Positions 27,142 through 34,275 of a stretch of 64,000 bases of DNA are shown piece after piece. A program made the position numbers and the translations under genes. Source of the DNA: an uncultured Clostridia bacterium (GTDB lineage Bacteria > Bacillota > Clostridia > Christensenellales > CAG-138); assembly GCA_946411635.1 (NCBI GenBank), contig CAMKES010000002.1, positions 260,585 to 324,584 on the forward strand, read 5' to 3'. The notes under the pieces were generated by a model. That model was not told the DNA's origin. It searched no databases and saw only the letters and a list, made by a program, of their open reading frames with translations. Within the stretch, counting starts at the first letter, position 1, and the number at the start of each line of letters is the position of its first letter.

Positions 27142-28437
27142 TCAGTTCTTTTTCTCTTTTTCTTTCTTGCGCTTCGCCGGTTCTTTCGCCTTCGGCGCCT
27201 GCTTTTCGGCTTCCTTCGCGCGGATCTCGTTCAGTTTTTCCTCGAGATAATCCACCGTCCGCTTCGCGCCCTCGCCCGGGAACTGCCAGGTCTGTTCGCG
27301 CGCCGCGTCTCTCGCTTCTTTGCGTTCCGGTTCGGACAGGCAGCGGTCGATCAGATCCTTGATGCCGTCCAGTTTTTCCTCGGTCAGCTGTTCGCCGATC
27401 TTCGGGAGCGTGGAGAACGTCCACAGCTCTTTCTCCAGCCAGCAGGCGTCGTACGGGGACTTGTCGAACGACGTATCCGCGTAGATGATCGGCTTGTCGA
27501 ACACGAGCGAGAAGTCGAAGATGACGCCGGAGAAGTCCGAGATCATGATGTCGGAACGGCGCAGCACCTCAAAGTTGTCGTTGTCGCGGTTCCATTCGAG
27601 CTGTTCGCTGTCCGGGAACTGCTGCATCAGCGCGTCGATCATCTCTTTCTCGGAGGTGAAGGACTGCGGATGCGGGCGGACGATGACGTGATATCCGGTT
27701 TTCAGCAGCGCCTCGATGATGCGCGCGCCGTAGCGGGAAAGGATCGCGCTCTTGCCCCAGGACGGCGCAAGCAGAACGGTCGTTTCGTGCGCAGCAAGCG
27801 GTTCCGCGCGATCGAGCCGCGCCTTCATCGCGTCCATATAGGTGAGACCGACGATGCGCAGGTCCTTTTCGGGAAGGCTGCGCAGCGCTTCCAGATCGCG
27901 GATCTGCTCCTTCTGATACTCGCCCGAAAGCAGGACCGCGTCGTAATAGTCGATGCCGAACATCCGGTACAGGGTGATGTCGCTCGACGCGTGCGGGATA
28001 TGCACGTACCACTTCACGTCGCGCGAACGCTTCCACTGGTACACGTCCAGTCCGGGCGTGGTGGACAGGACCATGTCCGCCTTCAGCATGTTCAGCTTGG
28101 CGAATCCCTTGTTGTTGCTGCCGATGAACTCGCTGCGAATATGCTCGTACGACGTTTTCAGCGCCGGATCGTCTTCGGATTCGGTCAGATAGACCGCGTC
28201 GATCCCGCGGCGCTCCAGTTCGTCGCAAATCGACTCGAAAACGTTCCAGTAACGCTTGCTGTCCGAGAAGATCGCAAGCGGCAGCCGCTCCTCGGCGCTC
28301 TTTTTCTGTTTGCCGCCGGAGAAGTAGAACCGAAGCTTCATGAAGACCTTGCGAAACGCAAAGATCGCGGTTCCCAGAAGCCCCACCACAATGGTAAACA
28401 GCATGCTCCCCGTTCCGGGATCGATGTAAAGCCGCAT
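27142..28437 (-). CDS. CDP-glycerol glycerophosphotransferase (TagB/TagF-like)
   Basis: The 431-residue protein has an N-terminal membrane-proximal hydrophobic segment (MLFTIVVGLLGTAIFAF) and a Glyphos_transf domain over about residues 55-390. Landmarks are the HIPHASSD segment, LLAPSWG, VRPHPQS and the SDFSGVIFDFSLVFDKP stretch, which match the nucleotide-binding and catalytic region of TagB/TagF enzymes that add glycerol-phosphate from CDP-glycerol to teichoic-acid chains. The last 40 residues are a Lys/Glu-rich tail. It begins 11 bp after the YidC-sulfatase fusion stop, so the two form an operon. It probably works on the cytoplasmic membrane face in synthesis of a polyol-phosphate polymer; whether it primes or polymerises cannot be told. 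Confidence 0.85.
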   Translation of the reverse strand: MRLYIDPGTGSMLFTIVVGLLGTAIFAFRKVFMKLRFYFSGGKQKKSAEERLPLAIFSDSKRYWNVFESICDELERRGIDAVYLTESEDDPALKTSYEHIRSEFIGSNNKGFAKLNMLKADMVLSTTPGLDVYQWKRSRDVKWYVHIPHASSDITLYRMFGIDYYDAVLLSGEYQKEQIRDLEALRSLPEKDLRIVGLTYMDAMKARLDRAEPLAAHETTVLLAPSWGKSAILSRYGARIIEALLKTGYHVIVRPHPQSFTSEKEMIDALMQQFPDSEQLEWNRDNDNFEVLRRSDIMISDFSGVIFDFSLVFDKPIIYADTSFDKSPYDACWLEKELWTFSTLPKIGEQLTEEKLDGIKDLIDRCLSEPERKEARDAAREQTWQFPGEGAKRTVDYLEEKLNEIRAKEAEKQAPKAKEPAKRKKEKEKKN

Positions 28438-28448
28438 TTGTTATTTCC

Positions 28449-31262
28449 TCACTTTCCGTCAGGCATCCGATTCAGGATCGTCCACTGCTTGTTGTCGTAA
28501 ATGTTGTGTCCGCGAACGCGGATCCACGTGCCGGGAACCGAATCGAGCTCCGCAATGTCCTCGAAGTTCGCGATCTGCGTGTTCAGCACGTACTGCTCCG
28601 GCTCTTCCTTCGCGGAGGAGTCGATCGGCTTTCCGGTGAACGGATTCACCGGGTTCTCGATCAGTCCCTCGAACGCGAGCGTCGGCGTGTCCGCCGTGGT
28701 CATGAACTGATGATCGGTCTTCATCTCTCCGCTGCATCCGAAGTCTTTGACCATCAGAAGGCCCGAGAAGCGGAAGATGTCGCGCCATCCCTCTCCGGAA
28801 TCGAACAGCATCCGCTTGAACAGGCGCAGCTGATGTCCGTGGTCCGAAACGATGATGATGCGCGTATTGTCATAAACGCCCTGTTCGCGCAGATAGTCCA
28901 TCCATTTTCCGAGCTGGATCATGCTCGCCATCAGCGCGTGATAGTGAATGACCTGCACGTCTCTCGTGAACCTGTACGGCTTGCCGTTCTCGTCCACCTG
29001 CTTCGGATGCGCGATGTCGTATTCGAGGTTGTCCACGACGACCGCCGGCTCGTATTCCGGCTTCTGCAGCATCATGCCGTTATGCGTCGTATCGTTTGCG
29101 ATAAAGAGGAACGTGTTCTCGATGCCTTCCTCGTAGACCGTCGTGATCGTCGGAAGATTCTTCAGCACCGAATAGTAGCGCATGAACGAGTCGGTGATGC
29201 CCTCCGCCTTGTGAAGCCCGTGGCGTTCCTGCGGCGAAATGATCGCGTCCTTCTGTCCCGCGCCCTCCGCCGCGTTGTATCTGCCGCGGTTATAGAGCGT
29301 CGACTGAATGAGGACCGGCGCGATGCGGTAGATCCCGTAGCAGAAGAAATTCCGGTTGCGGACCGCGTCGATCGACGCACGGAGCTCCAGCGCATCGTCC
29401 TGCAGCTTGCCCGCCGTATTGAAACGGATCACGTTCGGATACTCGTCATAGATCGACAGGTCCGCCGTCCACTGATAGCCTGCCAGCGGCGGATCGCTGA
29501 CCGTAACGAGGAATCCGTTCTGATCGAAGATCGCAGGCATGACCTTCAGCGATTCGTTGTGCTTGTCGACGACCTTCTCCCCCGTCCGCTTGCTCAGCTC
29601 GAGAGGACGGTATTCGTAACCGCCGAAGATCGGCGGACCGCCCGCGCAGGTTGCGCCGCCGTACGCCAGTGTGTTCGGATAATAGGTGAAGCCGTCGAAC
29701 TGTGCCGCCACCTCCGGCTTTTCCGCCATGACGGACGGGATCAGCCCCGTGATCGCGCGGTCGAGCATGATGACGACGACGTTTTTTCCGGTCTTGCTCA
29801 GACGGATCTGCGGGAAGCTCGATTCGAGTTCAAGCTGCCGCTCCGTGTCCGTCAGCACGCGCTGGATCCCGATCACGTTGCGCGCCGAAAGGCCGAACGT
29901 CGCAAGGCAGAGCGTGAGCGCGACGAACCGTACGATCCGGATCTTCTTTTTCCAGATCAGATACAGGATCGCCGCAAGCGCGATCAGCACGAGCGCGTTG
30001 ATCCAGGTTTCCAGCCGCGAAGCGGAAACGAACGAATCGTACTGCAGCATTTCGGACAGGTTCCCGTGCCCGTTTCCGAAGAACAGATAGTTCACCAGGG
30101 AACAGACGGGAATGATCCAGCCGCCGAGATTCATGATGCGCTTTCCGGAGGTCCCCGCAAGGCGGTAGAAGATCCCGCACCAGATCACGAACGTGCCGGT
30201 CGCCAGCAGCATCGATTCGGCGATGTACCACAGCGGCGACTGTCCGTTCTGCGTGTTGATGAATTCCTGCGGCGACGCATGCATGATCGCCGACGGGATC
30301 AGAAGTCCCGTGATCAGCGTGAGCAGCAGACAGCCGTAGAAGAATCCGCGACCGTCCTCTTTCGTCATCGGCGCCCGAACGGTCTGCGGCACGCCGAGTT
30401 CGTCACGCTTGCGGCGGATATAGCCGGTGATCAGTTCGTATGCGAGCGGGAACTGCAGCAGCAGGACCGCAAAGAGCAGCAGACGGCTTCTGCGTCCCGT
30501 TCCGAGCGGGTGCAGGATCAGCAGGATGAAAAACGCAGCGGCGCCGACGCCGGAGAGCAGATACAGGAAAACGCGCTTCGGATTTTTCAGCTTATAGAAG
30601 ATGTTCTTTACCAGGGAAAAGACGTTGTTCAGCGTCCAGTAAAAGACCAGGCCCGCCGGCGAATCGTACAGCAGGACCAGGAACACGGCCGCCATGCCGT
30701 ACATCTGGATCTTGCTTCTCAGCGGGAATCCCTTCATGTAGATCGCGGCGGAAACGACGTTGATCGCCGTCATCAGGATCGGAAGAAGGTTGATCGCAAG
30801 GCTGCCGATCCGGATCAGCTGATCCGGCGCGCCGAGATCGCGGATGGGTCCGAACGAGACCCCCTGCAGCGTAGTAAGATTGGAAAGAAAATGATAGGCT
30901 GCGATGAAGAACGGGACCTCGAGCAAGAGCGAGACCGATCCCTTCAGTACGTCCGTCTGCTTGTATCCGACCTGCCGGTAGTACGTCGACAGCATCATGA
31001 ACCGTTCGTCGCCCTTGAACGTCTTCTTGATGTGGTCGACCCACGGCTTCATCCGGATCGTCTGATCGCGCTGCTCCGCCTGCATCGCGTCGGCGCGGCG
31101 GTACAGCGGCAGAACCAGGAAGTTCATCGCCAGGCTCAAAAAGATAATGACAAGCCCCGGATTGCGGATCACGTGGCTTGCCAGAGCGAAAATGACCTCA
31201 AACAGCAATTCCAGCGGCCCGATCACCAGTTGATACAGCGCATGCCAAACCGTCATTCCCAT
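28449..31262 (-). CDS. YidC/Oxa1-like domain fused to LtaS-type sulfatase-fold transferase (paralog 1)
   Basis: This is a 937-residue membrane protein. Residues 1-220 resemble the YidC/Oxa1 core: five-helix layout, the cytoplasmic hairpin (MQAEQRDQ...YYRQVGY), VPFFIAAYHFL and FYWTLNNVFSLVKN. The groove arginine of insertases is replaced by Asn (LAMNFLVLPLY). About eight further helices follow (~230-490). Residues ~510-890 are an alkaline-phosphatase/sulfatase fold: metal Asp in VVVIMLDRA, a candidate Thr nucleophile in GGATCAGG, a histidine in NDTTHNGMM and the metal pair in VSDHGH, the layout of lipoteichoic acid synthase. AAAGGAG precedes; ATG 31262 or the ATG two codons on (31256, matching the paralog) may be used. 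It is in an operon with the glycerophosphotransferase. Likely role: transfer of phospho-groups to or from an envelope polymer outside the membrane. Confidence 0.85.
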   Translation of the reverse strand: MGMTVWHALYQLVIGPLELLFEVIFALASHVIRNPGLVIIFLSLAMNFLVLPLYRRADAMQAEQRDQTIRMKPWVDHIKKTFKGDERFMMLSTYYRQVGYKQTDVLKGSVSLLLEVPFFIAAYHFLSNLTTLQGVSFGPIRDLGAPDQLIRIGSLAINLLPILMTAINVVSAAIYMKGFPLRSKIQMYGMAAVFLVLLYDSPAGLVFYWTLNNVFSLVKNIFYKLKNPKRVFLYLLSGVGAAAFFILLILHPLGTGRRSRLLLFAVLLLQFPLAYELITGYIRRKRDELGVPQTVRAPMTKEDGRGFFYGCLLLTLITGLLIPSAIMHASPQEFINTQNGQSPLWYIAESMLLATGTFVIWCGIFYRLAGTSGKRIMNLGGWIIPVCSLVNYLFFGNGHGNLSEMLQYDSFVSASRLETWINALVLIALAAILYLIWKKKIRIVRFVALTLCLATFGLSARNVIGIQRVLTDTERQLELESSFPQIRLSKTGKNVVVIMLDRAITGLIPSVMAEKPEVAAQFDGFTYYPNTLAYGGATCAGGPPIFGGYEYRPLELSKRTGEKVVDKHNESLKVMPAIFDQNGFLVTVSDPPLAGYQWTADLSIYDEYPNVIRFNTAGKLQDDALELRASIDAVRNRNFFCYGIYRIAPVLIQSTLYNRGRYNAAEGAGQKDAIISPQERHGLHKAEGITDSFMRYYSVLKNLPTITTVYEEGIENTFLFIANDTTHNGMMLQKPEYEPAVVVDNLEYDIAHPKQVDENGKPYRFTRDVQVIHYHALMASMIQLGKWMDYLREQGVYDNTRIIIVSDHGHQLRLFKRMLFDSGEGWRDIFRFSGLLMVKDFGCSGEMKTDHQFMTTADTPTLAFEGLIENPVNPFTGKPIDSSAKEEPEQYVLNTQIANFEDIAELDSVPGTWIRVRGHNIYDNKQWTILNRMPDGK

Positions 31263-31436
31263 TTTTCTCCTTTAACGTTTTCATGCGGGATTCGAGCAGT
31301 CCGCGGCGGATCGTGCTGCTGCAAACCGTTCCCGTCATACAGACAACGCCGCATGCGGGAATGCTGCAGGATTCGGGAAAACCGATGCGAAACGCGTCGG
31401 TTCGCCTCGAACCGCGGCTGTTCGTTCAGATAGAAT

Positions 31437-31465
31437 ATTATACCAGTCATGCCGTCCCTTGTCAA
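31437..31465 (-). promoter_or_regulatory. Perfect sigma-A promoter for the YidC-sulfatase/glycerophosphotransferase operon
   Basis: On the minus strand TTGACA, 17 bp, TATAAT. Transcription would start near 31430, leaving a leader of about 170 nt before the ATG. Confidence 0.8.
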
Positions 31466-31473
31466 ATGCGTCA

Positions 31474-31507
31474 AAGAAAGACTCCCTTCCCGACCGGGAA
31501 GGGAGTC
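31474..31507 (-). terminator. Terminator of the licC-like/permease operon
   Basis: GACTCCCTTCCCG ACC GGGAAGGGAGTC hairpin, followed on the minus strand by TTTCTTTG. Confidence 0.8.
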
Positions 31508-31526
31508 CGGATCCTTACGGTATCGT

Positions 31527-33011
31527 TCAGTCGTTCGTGCGGAAGTGCTTCCACTGCGTCGCATAGAAGACCGCGCCGATCACGATCCACGCGCCGAGCA
31601 TGATATAGGACTCCGTGCCGAAATGGACGCCGGACAGTCCCGGGATCGGAACGAGCTGCAGGATCATGAACGCGATCGAGAAGCAGACGCCGACCGCCGC
31701 CATGATCTTCAGGAACGGGCTCGCGTCGCCGTCGCGCTTTGCGGTGACCAGCGTGCTCGCGCAGGTAAAGAAGTATCCGATCGAAGCGCCGATCGCGCTC
31801 ATGTCGACGAACCAGCCCAGCGCCTCGCGGCCGAGGATCGGTCCCGACAGACTGACCAGAATGCAGAACAGCATCGCGTTCTTCGGCGTGCCGTATTTCT
31901 TGTCGACCTTGCCGAACCAGTCGGGCAGATAGCCGTCGCGGCTCATCGAGTACATCAGACGGCTCGAAGCAAGATAGAAGCCCATGATGCCGGAGAGCAC
32001 CGCGCAGGAAACGCCGAGCCCGACCAGCACCTTGCCGAACGTGCCGAGAAGCTCTTCCGCCGCAACGAGAAGCACCCACTCGCCCGCCATCACGCGGTCC
32101 GGCCAGTTTTCGAGCGCCGCCGCCGCAACGGTGTTGTTGGAGATGTAAACGAAGCAGCCGAACGCGATCGCGATGACCATGATGAAGATGACTTTCTTAT
32201 AGGGGAACTTGAACTCCTCCGCCGCCTGCGGGATCGCGTCGAAGCCGACGTACGCCCACGGCGCGATCGCAAAGGTCGCAAGGATCGCGGACAGAATGCC
32301 CGCCGTTCCCTTATGCGCGTAGTTGCCGATCTCCGACGTCGTTGCGTTCGCCGCCATTGCCGCTTTCTTGTCAAAACCCCAGACCGGCTGCATGTTGATG
32401 CCGTTCGCCTTTGCGCTCACAAGCCCCGCGATGCAGAGCGTGAACACGCAGATGACGAGCATCGAGGCAAGGATCGTCTGCACGAACGCCGCCTTCTTGA
32501 CGCCGATGATGTTCAGCCAGCCGAACAGGATCAGAATGAACATGGCGAGCATCATTTCGCCCATATAGATGTCGAAGCCCGCGATGTTGTAGTGGAAGCC
32601 GAACTTCAAAATGTCCGCGCTTCCGTCCAGACCGTCGACGATCATGCCGATCGCCGTGCTGTTCATCGGAACATTGGTAAGATACGCCGCGACCAGGAAC
32701 CAGCCGCAGACGAACGCCATGCGTTTGCCGAAGCAGGCCTTGGTGAACGTGAACTCGCCGCCGGCCTTCGGATGCTTCGGCACCATGTACGCGTAGCTGA
32801 ACGCGATGATGATCATGACGAGCGCGCCGAGGAACATGGCGATCGCCGTGCCCGCAACGCCGGAATTGGGCAGGAACTTCTTGCCCGGGTTGATGAACGA
32901 GCCCCAGCCGATGACACAGCCGAACGCGATCGCCCATACGTGCATCGGCGAAAGCGAACGCTTCAGCGAGCCTTTATTTTCATTTTGATTGTTGTCTTCC
33001 TGTTTACGCAT
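31527..33011 (-). CDS. APC-superfamily amino acid/amine permease
   Basis: The 494-residue transporter has about twelve membrane segments. After a hydrophilic N-terminus (MRKQEDNNQNENKG) comes the first APC helix with IAFGCVIGWGSFINPGKKFL. Later landmarks are AYMVPKHPKAGGEFTF, APWAYVGFDAIPQAAEEFKFPYKK and the ASSRLMYSMSRDGYLP loop. The last two are typical of APC members that carry amino acids or amines, including ethanolamine-type permeases. It starts 26 bp after the LicC-like gene, which suggests uptake of an amino-alcohol (choline or ethanolamine) used by that enzyme; this is inference. Its start has GAGGGGA upstream. It ends at a strong terminator. Confidence 0.85.
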   Translation of the reverse strand: MRKQEDNNQNENKGSLKRSLSPMHVWAIAFGCVIGWGSFINPGKKFLPNSGVAGTAIAMFLGALVMIIIAFSYAYMVPKHPKAGGEFTFTKACFGKRMAFVCGWFLVAAYLTNVPMNSTAIGMIVDGLDGSADILKFGFHYNIAGFDIYMGEMMLAMFILILFGWLNIIGVKKAAFVQTILASMLVICVFTLCIAGLVSAKANGINMQPVWGFDKKAAMAANATTSEIGNYAHKGTAGILSAILATFAIAPWAYVGFDAIPQAAEEFKFPYKKVIFIMVIAIAFGCFVYISNNTVAAAALENWPDRVMAGEWVLLVAAEELLGTFGKVLVGLGVSCAVLSGIMGFYLASSRLMYSMSRDGYLPDWFGKVDKKYGTPKNAMLFCILVSLSGPILGREALGWFVDMSAIGASIGYFFTCASTLVTAKRDGDASPFLKIMAAVGVCFSIAFMILQLVPIPGLSGVHFGTESYIMLGAWIVIGAVFYATQWKHFRTND

Positions 33012-33037
33012 TGAAATTCCCCTCTTCTGTCATCCTT

Positions 33038-33934
33038 TTATACGTCGTACGATCGGTCGATCGCCTTCAGCTCGCGGAACGTGTCGATCTCAACGATGTC
33101 CTCGTCGAAGCACTCGCGCACCTCCACCGCGTAATTCTGTTTGCGGAACACGAGCGGGACCTGCTCCCAGTAGCGTTCCTTTCCGCCCGGGGAGTCGTAG
33201 ACCTCCGGAATGTCTTTTTCCAGTTTCTTTCCGTCCGCCTCGTCCCAGTAGGAAATGCCGACCATCTGCCAGCAGTCCAGTCCGCCGACCTTCTCCTCGG
33301 CAATGATCCCGTCCTTGACCGTGAAGCACCAGTCGTCCGTGCGATCCTTTTTGATCGCGAGAAAATCGGACGTATAGTGATACCGTTTGATCACGTCCGG
33401 ATTGCTGAGCAGCAGATCCGCCTCGAACACGTACGCGTTTTTGAGCAGATCCTTTGCCGCCAGCGCGCTCGAGATGTTGTTCGCCTCGTTAAAGAACGGG
33501 TTCTCGAGGAAGCGGATCATCGGGTACTTGTACAGCAGCTGATCGAACTGCTCCGCAAGATATCCGCGGACGATATAGATCTCCGTGACGCCCGCCTTCA
33601 GGCACGCATCGATCAGACCGTCGATGATGCGCTTGCCGTGCACGCGCACGAGCGGCTTCGGCGTGTTCAGCGTGATCGGCGCAAGGCGCGAGCCGAATCC
33701 CGCCGCGATGAATACCGCGCGCTTCGCCGTATACGGCTCCAGTGCTTCGCGGCCCTTCGCGAGAATGACGCCGCCGTCGGCAAAGCCCTTTTCCTTCAGT
33801 TCCTTCATCGTGCGGTTGACGATCCCGAGGGAGTGTCCCGTACGTTCCTGCAGCGCGCGCTGCGTCAGCGGACCTTTCGCTTCGGCAAGCGCGGCGAGCA
33901 GATCAAACTGTTTTCTCGTCAAATCCTTTTTCAA
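33038..33934 (-). CDS. Winged-helix/LicC-like phosphocholine cytidylyltransferase fusion
   Basis: In this 298-residue protein, residues 1-65 form a MarR-like winged helix (TRKQFDLLAALAEAKGPLTQ, RTGHSLGIVNRTMKELKEKG). Residues ~72-298 are a nucleotidyltransferase with the pyrophosphorylase signature AAGFGSRLAPITLNTPKPLV and LicC-specific features: YIVRGYLAEQFD, NEANNISSALAAKDLL, VFEADLLL and GISYWDEADGKKLEKDI. LicC makes CDP-choline for phosphocholine decoration of teichoic acids or LPS. The TTG start has AGGAG nine bases upstream. It is first in an operon with the APC permease. The fused DNA-binding domain suggests the enzyme reports its own substrate supply to transcription. No LicA kinase or LicD transferase is in the window. 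Confidence 0.85.
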   Translation of the reverse strand: MKKDLTRKQFDLLAALAEAKGPLTQRALQERTGHSLGIVNRTMKELKEKGFADGGVILAKGREALEPYTAKRAVFIAAGFGSRLAPITLNTPKPLVRVHGKRIIDGLIDACLKAGVTEIYIVRGYLAEQFDQLLYKYPMIRFLENPFFNEANNISSALAAKDLLKNAYVFEADLLLSNPDVIKRYHYTSDFLAIKKDRTDDWCFTVKDGIIAEEKVGGLDCWQMVGISYWDEADGKKLEKDIPEVYDSPGGKERYWEQVPLVFRKQNYAVEVRECFDEDIVEIDTFRELKAIDRSYDV

Positions 33935-34122
33935 AACCGTCTTCTCCTTGTTTTGTTCGACAGCGTGCCGTTTCCGGATCCCGGAAGAAGGCGACGCGCG
34001 TCTGTTTTTGCTTTTTTCGGTCGGAAAACGCCGAAAACCGCCGTTTTTCCGTCCGGGACCCCGCCGTTTTCCCGGCGAGTTTGTTCATTTTTCGTCCGTT
34101 GCAATGCAATTGTGAACTGCAT
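33935..34122 (-). promoter_or_regulatory. Long GC-rich structured leader of the licC-like operon
   Basis: About 190 nt lie between the predicted start site and the TTG codon. They hold several inverted repeats: CGCCG/CGGCG around 34064-34078, GGAAAACG/CGTTTTTCC around 34020-34050 and CCGG/CCGG near 33974. No known riboswitch core is recognised. This plus the terminator at 34229 accounts for the gene-free interval 33935-34275. Confidence 0.35.
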
Positions 34123-34126
34123 CTGC

Positions 34127-34158
34127 GTTATCATAACAGCATCGGCGCGAAAATGCAA
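34127..34158 (-). promoter_or_regulatory. Promoter and overlapping palindrome for the licC-like operon
   Basis: On the minus strand TTGCAT, 17 bp, TATGAT. A perfect 5-1-5 palindrome GTTATCATAAC (34127-34137) covers the -10 hexamer and is a candidate operator for the winged helix of the LicC-like protein. Confidence 0.6.
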
Positions 34159-34228
34159 GACAGAAATCATGAATTTTGCCTGTTCTGTCGAATTATGATG
34201 ATCGGGTCCGCTTCCGCGCGAAAAGCCG

Positions 34229-34260
34229 AAAAAAAGACCCGAAGCGTTGGCTTCGGGTCC
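34229..34260 (-). terminator. Terminator of YidC-sulfatase paralog 2
   Basis: GACCCGAAGC and GCTTCGGGTC stem followed by a seven-T run on the minus strand. Confidence 0.85.
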
Positions 34261-34275
34261 CGTTCATCCGCCGTA

